Assembly: GCA_016783485.1 (NCBI GenBank) | Contig: JADHWM010000006.1 | Span: forward strand, 1-45,439 | Length of the DNA: 45,439 bases | DNA from: Candidatus Bathyarchaeota archaeon | GTDB lineage: Archaea; Thermoproteota; Bathyarchaeia; TCS64 | Reading direction: 5' to 3' | Part shown: positions 36,606 through 43,907 of the stretch, piece by piece | How positions within the stretch are numbered: position 1 is the stretch's first letter | How the letters are laid out: each line of letters begins with the position of its first letter | Notes under the pieces: generated by a model | What the model saw: the letters and a program-made list of their open reading frames with translations, nothing else | What the model was told of the DNA's origin: nothing | Databases searched by the model: none | Translations under genes and position numbers: made by a program

Positions 36606-38944
36606 CAGGTGAGCCTCCGGAGGGAGTCGCCCACCTCCTCGAGGGGGGTCTCCCTTGAGTGGCTCCTCAGGTAGAGCTTGAGATACTCCCTCCCAAACTT
36701 CTCGGAGACCCCGAGATCCTCGAGGCGGACCTCGTGGTTGTTTGCTAGTATCCTGTCGATCTTCTTCTCGAGGATCGCGTAGTTGAGGAGGAGCTCCCGT
36801 CTCTCGTTGTAGTACTCGATGGTGTCCACGGCCTCGTCGATGTAGCTGAGGATCCTGTAGAGGTGGCTGATGATCTCGCTGATCTCCCTGTTCCCGTAGT
36901 CGTTGATGACCTCTAGGCTGGTGTTCATCCTGTCGATGAGGGTGAGGTTCTTGTTCCACTCATAGTCCTCGAGGGGCATCAGGGAGTCGATGGTCCTCTC
37001 CAGGTCCCTGAGGTGGTCGTAGAGGATCCCGATGACCCGGGCCACGACGTCGACGGTGGCGAGGATGGTGTCCCTGATGAGGATGACCCTGAGCACCTTG
37101 AGGTCGGCCCCGTCCCCGCTAAAGTCCTTCACCTCGAGCTCCCCGGCGAGCTCCTTGATCATGTAGAACCTGTCCCCGAGGATGGGGAGGAGGGTGTACT
37201 CCCGTTTACTCAGCTCTATGATGGTCTCCACCGAGTCCTTGATGGGCTGGGTGGACCTCTCGATCTCCGCGGAGTACTGCTTCTCCCAGTTCTTGAGACT
37301 GGAGACGATGGCGTCGACGATGATCCAGGGGTCCTCCTTGTCGGCCTCCTCCCGGGAGATCTGGAGTATGGGGCTCACCCCGGGGAGGTTGGGCTCGAAG
37401 AGGCTGTGAATGATCTCGTAGATCCTGTCCGAGGTGAGGATCAGCTCCTCGACGAGGGAGCCCCCCGCCTCCACTAGCTCCCCGATGTAGGCTATCTTTT
37501 CCTCGACGGACGCGTCTTCAGGGGGGTCATCAATCACGGGGGCCTTGATCGCGAGGCCGAGCTCCTGGATCTCCTTCGCCGCCTCGAGGTACTCGTACTT
37601 GGTGGAGATGATATGGTCGTCGATGGCGACCCCCAGCTGCAACTTGAAGTTGGTGACGTCGTCGTTCATCTGGGCGAAGACCCTCCTCATGTACCCGTCC
37701 ACATCCTTCAGCTTGGGGTTGGCCGAGAGCTTGGAGAGGATGTCTCTGAGCTCGTCCGCGGCCACGAGCATCCGGGTCCTGAGGGTCATGAAGGAGGTGG
37801 GCCGGGATCCCCGGGTCTCCTCGATGAAGTTCACGTAGCTCTCGATCTCCCCGAGGAGCTCCTCCGCCTTCCTCGATGTCTCCTCCACCCGCCTCTCCAG
37901 GACCTCCCTGATGTCCACGAAGTACCTCGAGAGGCTCACGGGGGTCGAGAGGACCACCGTGAAGACCGTGGAGAGGACAAGTATCGACTGGTCCACGACG
38001 GCTCCGAAGGCGAGGGGTCCCCTAAGGGTCCCCAGGAGGACGAAGAAAGCGACGTTGGTCACGGAGGCGGTTGCGGTGGGTATCGTGTAGATCATCGCCT
38101 CCTCGTATCTCCGGGGGAGCTTGGATTTCTTCAATGGCTCGGGGAGCTTCAATGAGATGAGGGCGGCCACCGAGATGAGGGCCCCGATGATGATAATGAA
38201 CATGAGCATCCCGGGGAGGGAGTTGATGAAGCTCGCCATGGCCGGGTCGATCACCCCCCCGTTCCTGGTCGCCGCGAGGAGCTGCCCCCCGATGACGCTG
38301 AATATCTTGTAGATCTCCGAGAGGCTGACCTGCCTCATCGCCTCCTGGATGTCGACGAAGATAACGTTCAGAGGTGCGTAGAGGGGCGGAGGGACCCCGA
38401 CGCTGAAGGTCTTGAGGTACTGCATCAGTTGCAGCGGGAGGGAGATGGACGCATAGTATGAGATGGTCACGATGATGCCCCTCCTGTTGTAGATGGTCGC
38501 GAAGATCAGGATCAGGGGGACGGCGAAGTAGAATGTCTCGGTGAAGAAGAGGAGGGAGACCGCCAGGATGCCGATGTCCATAGCTATAATCGAGATGTTT
38601 GTGGTGAGCATGGGGGGTAATATGAAGAAGGGTACCACCAGGATGACCATGGCCAGCAGCCTCATCCAGGGGCCGGGGAAGAGCTCGAAGAAACCGATCC
38701 GGGAGAGGTGATAAAAGAGGCCCAGAAGGATGATCATGCTCCCCGTGAAGGCGCCGATGGGAGGGTTACGGTATGTGGCGTAGGCGACGAGAGCCGCAAC
38801 GATGAAGGGCAGGGGGAAGGGGAACAGGGGGATGAGGGTGAATGCGAGGGACATGCTCGCAGCCGTCACGACTAGGGTGATGAATTTCCCCGCGGCCTCC
38901 GAGGCCCGGGGGTCCGTGATCAGCGAGATACCCATGTCCTCCAC
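36605..38944 (-). CDS. Polytopic membrane protein with long C-terminal helical/coiled-coil domain (tubulin-locus component)
   Basis: 779 aa; several strongly hydrophobic segments within the first ~345 residues, then ~430 predominantly helical charged residues. GTG start 38944 or ATG 38935. Confidence 0.85.
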   Translation of the reverse strand: MEDMGISLITDPRASEAAGKFITLVVTAASMSLAFTLIPLFPFPLPFIVAALVAYATYRNPPIGAFTGSMIILLGLFYHLSRIGFFELFPGPWMRLLAMVILVVPFFILPPMLTTNISIIAMDIGILAVSLLFFTETFYFAVPLILIFATIYNRRGIIVTISYYASISLPLQLMQYLKTFSVGVPPPLYAPLNVIFVDIQEAMRQVSLSEIYKIFSVIGGQLLAATRNGGVIDPAMASFINSLPGMLMFIIIIGALISVAALISLKLPEPLKKSKLPRRYEEAMIYTIPTATASVTNVAFFVLLGTLRGPLAFGAVVDQSILVLSTVFTVVLSTPVSLSRYFVDIREVLERRVEETSRKAEELLGEIESYVNFIEETRGSRPTSFMTLRTRMLVAADELRDILSKLSANPKLKDVDGYMRRVFAQMNDDVTNFKLQLGVAIDDHIISTKYEYLEAAKEIQELGLAIKAPVIDDPPEDASVEEKIAYIGELVEAGGSLVEELILTSDRIYEIIHSLFEPNLPGVSPILQISREEADKEDPWIIVDAIVSSLKNWEKQYSAEIERSTQPIKDSVETIIELSKREYTLLPILGDRFYMIKELAGELEVKDFSGDGADLKVLRVILIRDTILATVDVVARVIGILYDHLRDLERTIDSLMPLEDYEWNKNLTLIDRMNTSLEVINDYGNREISEIISHLYRILSYIDEAVDTIEYYNERRELLLNYAILEKKIDRILANNHEVRLEDLGVSEKFGREYLKLYLRSHSRETPLEEVGDSLRRLT

Positions 38945-38983
38945 GACACTTTATATGGATTAGATTATAACTTGTGTCCTCAG

Positions 38984-40129
38984 ATGGCGTCGAGCGATAG
39001 CGGCCCCAACATTATGAGATGGGTGAAGAATCATATCGACGGTATTCTCCCCGTTATACCCAGCCAGATGGCGATATCGGTGGGGCAGTACGCCTATAAA
39101 TCCTTGATGGATTCCAGGAAGTTCTACAGTAAAGACGCTCCCGCCCTCCTCCGGGTCATCCATAGGAAGGAGGCAGAGCTCCTCGGCGCAGCCGGCGGAA
39201 ACGAACCGGAGAAAACGATCCAGTTCGATACCGCGTTCGAGCCCCATTACTGGTTCGACATCCATACCTTCCTCAGGGAGGACTCGATCTTCCTGGAATC
39301 CTTCCAGGGGAATATCTTCGATTATCAGGAGGAGTTCGTGATCCTGGGCTCCCTCGGAGAAGGGGTCACCGCCGGGGCCCTGCCCATTTTGAACGAGCAT
39401 CTGGTTCAGGGACAGAAGGACGCCCTGCTCGTGTCGGTGTTCCCTTCTGTGACCCACAGCTCCGACGCCCTCTTCAACGCCTTCTCATCCCTGGGCCTCC
39501 TCCTCAGCCAGGGCTCCGGGCCCTTGCTTCTCCTGGACCGGGCCCGGCTCGACGACTTCATAAGCGTGAACAGGGAGGGGGACAGGCTCTCCGGGGACCT
39601 CGTGCCGAGATATCTCGTGGAGCTGCTCCTCGATAAAGAGGGCATCGTGAAGGATCTGGTCAAGCTGTCCCGTTCCTTCCGGGTAGAGCTCTTCACGGTC
39701 CTAATGGCGTCGGGTTCGAGCCTCGAGATCTATGAGAGCCTGAGGAACATCCTGGACATCACCTTGGAGCAGCCTCTCCTGGATTTCGATATCTCCACCG
39801 CCTCCATCATTTATGTCCTCGTCAAGGCGCCTCTGAGGCTGCAGGGGAGGCTCACCAAGGGGTTCATAGAGCTCGAGGTGAACCGCTGGCTCAAGGAGAG
39901 GCTCGAGATCGATGTCCCCCAGATCTGTGAGCCCATCTACGTGGACGAGCTCAACGACAGGATCGACGTCGTCATCCTCGTGGGGGGCTTCGACACGGAT
40001 CGCCTTTTCGAGACTGTGAGTGAGAGGGTTTCCCGCTTCGACAACCTGATCAAGGAGCACGGCTTCTACGATAAGGACGTCTGGGCAAAGATCTGTGGGA
40101 CCCTCCTCCCAGGGGTGGAGGAGTCCTAG
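38984..40129 (+). CDS. Divergent FtsZ/CetZ-tubulin superfamily-like protein with degenerate nucleotide-binding signature
   Basis: EEFVILGSLGEGVTAGALPILNEHL sits where FtsZ/CetZ have the GGGTGxG T4 loop; LLVSVFPSVTHSSDALFNAFSSLGLLL...LLLLDRARLDDF resembles the CetZ segment after T4; ASIIYVLVKAPLRLQGRLTKGFIELEVNRWLKE...DRIDVVILVGGF resembles the FtsZ/CetZ C-terminal domain. Confidence 0.6.
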   Translation: MASSDSGPNIMRWVKNHIDGILPVIPSQMAISVGQYAYKSLMDSRKFYSKDAPALLRVIHRKEAELLGAAGGNEPEKTIQFDTAFEPHYWFDIHTFLREDSIFLESFQGNIFDYQEEFVILGSLGEGVTAGALPILNEHLVQGQKDALLVSVFPSVTHSSDALFNAFSSLGLLLSQGSGPLLLLDRARLDDFISVNREGDRLSGDLVPRYLVELLLDKEGIVKDLVKLSRSFRVELFTVLMASGSSLEIYESLRNILDITLEQPLLDFDISTASIIYVLVKAPLRLQGRLTKGFIELEVNRWLKERLEIDVPQICEPIYVDELNDRIDVVILVGGFDTDRLFETVSERVSRFDNLIKEHGFYDKDVWAKICGTLLPGVEES

Positions 40130-42780
40130 CGCAGCTTCTTGAGGAGTTCCTCGAGGGACGGGTTGTGCTCCACGAGGAAGCTCCTGGAGAGGCTCGCCTC
40201 GAAATCCGAAGCCCTCCTGTTGATCCTCTCCATCTCGTCGTACGACGCCAGATCCTCAACCTTTCCTCGTGCCCCCACCACGACGATCCGTATCACCCAG
40301 GGATCCCTTGCCGCGACCTCCCTCACGGTTATGGTCTTGGAGACGTCCCCGGTGACATAGCCCGCCAGGGCCGTGTTTAGCTCCTGGGTGAGGTCGGAGT
40401 CCCAGAGGCCGGGGGGAGACTGGACTGTGACCCATAGGTAGTCGGATCGGAAGCTGGACTTCAGCCCCATGATGTTGGGGGTCCTGTAGACCCTGACCAC
40501 GCTCCGCATGTAATCCTTGAAGTGCTCTACGTCCAGGATCTCGGTGAGGATCCCCTCCCTGCTCAGGGCGTCCTCCTGCTCGGTGACGATCTTGTGGATG
40601 ATCTTCACCTGCTCCTCCTGGGTGAGCTCCGTGGTCCTCTCGTAGAACTTCTTGGACTTGATTATCTCGGAGAAGAGGGCCTGGTACTCCTTCGCGAGGT
40701 CTAGGATGGCGGTGAGCTTCTTCCTGTAGTCGGATGTGACCTCCAGTTTCTTCAGGAGGTCCTCGTAGAGCTCGATCACCTTCTCCACGCTGTCCATGTC
40801 GTCGGTGAGGTTGAGGGTCTCCTCGTCGCTGACCCGGAGCTCCCGCTCGATCTCCTTGAGCCTGTCCCGGGCGTAGCGCTTCTTCCCGAACCGTAGGAAT
40901 CCCCCCGACTCCTTCTCGTACTTGTCCTTATCGAACTCCTTCCTCTTTTTCCGCTCCTCGAGGCGGAAGATCTCGTTCTCGACCCCCTCCCTCCTGCCCC
41001 TGAACTTGCCGATGAGGGCCTGGAGGTAGGTGAGGTGCTCGTCGATCATCTTCACCTCGTCCTGGGGGGTCCTCACCATGAGCTGGAGGAGGTGGTAGAG
41101 GGTGGTGAGCTCCGACTTTATCTCCTGGAAGTTGATGGGCTGCAGCTCATCTTGGGGAAGGATATCGTAGCGCCTGATCATGGCGTCGGTGAGGTGCCGG
41201 GTCTCGTTGTAGAACCTGAGGATCTCCAGGGTCTTGTCCGTGAGCTCGGCGATGTTCATAAAGTCCTCGAGGAGCCTCTTCTGCTGCACACTGAGAACCT
41301 GGGAGCTGGGGACCAGCTGCTGGAGCCTCTCGAAGATGGCGCCCTTGAGCACCCCGAAGTCCGTGTGGGTCCTCATGAGGTTCTTCATGAGCCCCTCGAG
41401 GTTGTCCTGGTACTGGCCGTCCTCCCCCTGGAGCACAAGGTTCACGATGGAGTCCTCGATGGTCCCGTCCTCGGCCATCACCTTGATCGTGGTGATGAAC
41501 TGGAGGGCCTCATCGATCCAGTCCCTGATCTGCCCCTGGACCCCCCTGATGTAGAGGTTGTAGTCCTCGTCGAAGCGGGGGCTCCCGTGGACCAGCTGCC
41601 GGAGCTTCTCGTCGAACTCGTCCTCGCTGAAGGCGTTGGTCCTGATGAGGTACTGCTTGTAGAGCTGGGAGACCTCCCGGTGCTTCACACCGAGGACGGC
41701 GTTGATCATCTCGAGGACCTCAAGCTTCTCGAGCCTGATCGTCTGGAGCTGCTGCATCATCTCCAGCTTCGACTTGAACGCGTTGACGTAGGCGTCCACG
41801 GGGTAGTTGACCTTAACCATGCTCAGGGTGTGGATGTTGTTCTCCCCGAGGCCGACCTCGGTCCCGATGCCGCTGAGCACGTCCGCCATGTCAAAGTCCA
41901 TGAGGACGTAGATCATCTCGGTGACCATCTCGTCCACCTCGTCCCTGGCCAAGATAATATTCCCCGTCTTGGAGTACGCCGGCATCAACGGGAGGAAGAG
42001 CATCGCGTTGAAGGGGTTCCTGTAGACCTCACCGAGCCCCTTCACGATGGCCTCGTTGGTCTCCCGGTTCAGCACCGAAGAGAACTCCATGACCGCGTTG
42101 TACCCCGAGTAGCCCTTAGCCGGGGGGTCGTCGCCCGCGCAGGGGAGGATGCCCATCCCGATGATGGGGACCCCGGAGCCCACCGATGCCCGGAGGTGGC
42201 GGGCGAAGTCGAGGATGATGCCGCTGCCGGTGCCCCCGCCGAGGCCGAAGATGATGAGTATGATGGGGCTGGTGATGGAGGAGAGGGCGTGATCCTTGAA
42301 CATGTTAATGAGGGACTTTATGATGCCCAGCTGGTAGTAGTTGAGGGTATAGATCGCCTTCGCCAGGGACCTCCGCCTCCCGGCGCCTCCCGCAAGGGGA
42401 GGGATCGCCACCGTGGAGGGGAGCCAGGGGTTGTACTTCTTGACCTTGATCCCGTCGTTGGTGAGGTGCTCCTTGAACTTGTGCTGGACGAAGTCGAACA
42501 TCGCCTCGGCGCTGGGAAACTTTATGGACTGGGCTATGAGGCTGAGGCGTTCCTGGGGGACCCCGTTCCGCTTCATCACCTCGGTGACAATCTTGTGGGT
42601 CTCCTCGAGGCTCTTGATGTCCGGGTCGGCGATGTCGAGAGCCATCAACGAGAGCCGCGAGACTCCCGTCTCGAGGAGGTCCATGGTCTTCTCGTTCCTC
42701 AGGAATGACTCGACGATGTTCGTCCCCGCCCCTCCTAGCCCAACGATGTGAATAGTGCTCGAGTATCCGCTCTCCGCCAT
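40126..42780 (-). CDS. Tubulin/FtsZ-superfamily GTPase with large predicted coiled-coil insertion
   Basis: T1-like IHIVGLGGAGTNIVESF (res 10-26), T3-like SLMALDIADPDIKSL, tubulin signature IILIIFGLGGGTGSGIILDFARHL (GGGTGSG res 181-187, nt 42220-42240), T7-like MDFDMADV (DxDxxD, res 295-300), ~440 aa predicted helical region (res ~330-770) and C-terminal beta domain WVTVQSPPGLWDSDLTQELNTALAGYV...DPWVIRIVVVGARG. Confidence 0.9.
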   Translation of the reverse strand: MAESGYSSTIHIVGLGGAGTNIVESFLRNEKTMDLLETGVSRLSLMALDIADPDIKSLEETHKIVTEVMKRNGVPQERLSLIAQSIKFPSAEAMFDFVQHKFKEHLTNDGIKVKKYNPWLPSTVAIPPLAGGAGRRRSLAKAIYTLNYYQLGIIKSLINMFKDHALSSITSPIILIIFGLGGGTGSGIILDFARHLRASVGSGVPIIGMGILPCAGDDPPAKGYSGYNAVMEFSSVLNRETNEAIVKGLGEVYRNPFNAMLFLPLMPAYSKTGNIILARDEVDEMVTEMIYVLMDFDMADVLSGIGTEVGLGENNIHTLSMVKVNYPVDAYVNAFKSKLEMMQQLQTIRLEKLEVLEMINAVLGVKHREVSQLYKQYLIRTNAFSEDEFDEKLRQLVHGSPRFDEDYNLYIRGVQGQIRDWIDEALQFITTIKVMAEDGTIEDSIVNLVLQGEDGQYQDNLEGLMKNLMRTHTDFGVLKGAIFERLQQLVPSSQVLSVQQKRLLEDFMNIAELTDKTLEILRFYNETRHLTDAMIRRYDILPQDELQPINFQEIKSELTTLYHLLQLMVRTPQDEVKMIDEHLTYLQALIGKFRGRREGVENEIFRLEERKKRKEFDKDKYEKESGGFLRFGKKRYARDRLKEIERELRVSDEETLNLTDDMDSVEKVIELYEDLLKKLEVTSDYRKKLTAILDLAKEYQALFSEIIKSKKFYERTTELTQEEQVKIIHKIVTEQEDALSREGILTEILDVEHFKDYMRSVVRVYRTPNIMGLKSSFRSDYLWVTVQSPPGLWDSDLTQELNTALAGYVTGDVSKTITVREVAARDPWVIRIVVVGARGKVEDLASYDEMERINRRASDFEASLSRSFLVEHNPSLEELLKKLR

Positions 42781-43782
42781 CTAGTTCTCCTCCATCTCCT
42801 TCAACTTGTCATTTATCTCCTGGAGCTTCTGGCCCAGGTTCCTGTCCGTCCTCGAGGCCCTCAATGTGAGCCCCTCGAGCTCCCTGATCTGGTCCTCCAC
42901 GATCATCCTGGTGAACGAGAGCCTCCCATTGGCCCTGAAGAACAGGGCGCCCAAGATGACAGCCAGCGCCCCGAGCCCCCCGACGGCCGGGAGGAAATAC
43001 TTCTCCTGGAACGTGGCCTCGGTCCTGATCGGTGGGATATCGATGTCGATGGACTCGAGGATGCTCTGGGCGGTCCCCACGAAGCCGGCCTCCGCCTGGA
43101 CCTCGGCGAGGGCGATGAGACTCTCGAAGAGCCCTGTGAACGCGGGGTCGACCTGGGTCACCAGGTAGCCCTCCAGATCCGCCTGCCGCTGGCCCAGGTA
43201 GTACCTGTAGCCGTCGATCTCCGAGTCGATGACCGTGAGGGCGATCTCGTCGAGGAGGCTCCCGTCAGGCCCCGTGAGCTGGATGAACCTGTGGCTCACC
43301 GGCTTGTGCAGACTCTCCCCGTGGCCCAGGTCCGTCACGGTCCGGTCGCTGGGTATCCTCCCGAAGGTGGAGACGCTGTATCTCCCCTCGATCTGCCTGA
43401 ACTTGAACTCCGCCTCGTTGGGGTTGTAGTCCTCGGTGAGGTTGAGCTCAGTGGTGTGGATCTCCCAGTAGCGGTCGATGTTGCTCGCGTGGTTCAAGTT
43501 CACCGAGAGGGTGAGGTTCGCGTAGGCCGCCGTCAGGTCCACGTCGAGGAAAATGGTTATGTTGTACTCGCCGCCGGCTAGGAGGGGGGTGTTCTGGATG
43601 TCTTTGTCCAGCTCGAAGTCGCGCTCCAGGACCAGCTGCTTGGATGAGAGATCCACGACCTTGTACGCCACGATCCATCTCCCATCCACTCCCGACGCCT
43701 CAAATGCGAGGAGAGGAGAAATGATTAAAATGAATAATAATGCCGTTAATCTGGTTCTGCGCAAATCTGTGTGTACCCCCAA
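42781..43782 (-). CDS. Predicted signal-peptide, extracytoplasmic domain, single-TM, cytoplasmic coiled-coil membrane protein (tubulin-locus component)
   Basis: N-term RLTALLFILIISPLLAFEASG; beta-rich body; TM YFLPAVGGLGALAVILGALFF; C-term coiled coil ...LTLRASRTDRNLGQKLQEINDKLKEMEEN. Its TAG directly abuts the ATG of the tubulin-like gene. Confidence 0.82.
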   Translation of the reverse strand: MGVHTDLRRTRLTALLFILIISPLLAFEASGVDGRWIVAYKVVDLSSKQLVLERDFELDKDIQNTPLLAGGEYNITIFLDVDLTAAYANLTLSVNLNHASNIDRYWEIHTTELNLTEDYNPNEAEFKFRQIEGRYSVSTFGRIPSDRTVTDLGHGESLHKPVSHRFIQLTGPDGSLLDEIALTVIDSEIDGYRYYLGQRQADLEGYLVTQVDPAFTGLFESLIALAEVQAEAGFVGTAQSILESIDIDIPPIRTEATFQEKYFLPAVGGLGALAVILGALFFRANGRLSFTRMIVEDQIRELEGLTLRASRTDRNLGQKLQEINDKLKEMEEN

Positions 43783-43785
43783 CTA

Positions 43786-43801
43786 CCTTGATATAACAAG
43801 G
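43786..43801. repeat. Small perfect-arm dyad CCTTG-atataa-CAAGG just upstream of the membrane-protein gene
   Basis: Direct reading; 5-bp arms around an AT-rich core. Confidence 0.4.
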
Positions 43802-43907
43802 AATTTAACTTGTGCGTCGGTTTTTTCCACGTTTACCATCATATGAATTCTATGAATCGGGCTGTGACGACCGGATTTGAATAAAGGACGGAGGATTGGG
43901 CCCATTT

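Noticed and set aside
36606-36959. N-terminal extension of the 425-aa ORF (ORF track 35682..36959)
   Set aside because: MEQEPHPHRQDEHQPRGHQ... is an out-of-frame reading of the 779-aa gene; the true start is likely the ATG at 36605.
41035-42708. 557-aa ORF antisense to the tubulin-like gene
   Set aside because: Low-complexity composition (D/H/L/V/E-rich) typical of an antisense reading frame in GC-rich DNA; the opposite strand has clear tubulin motifs.
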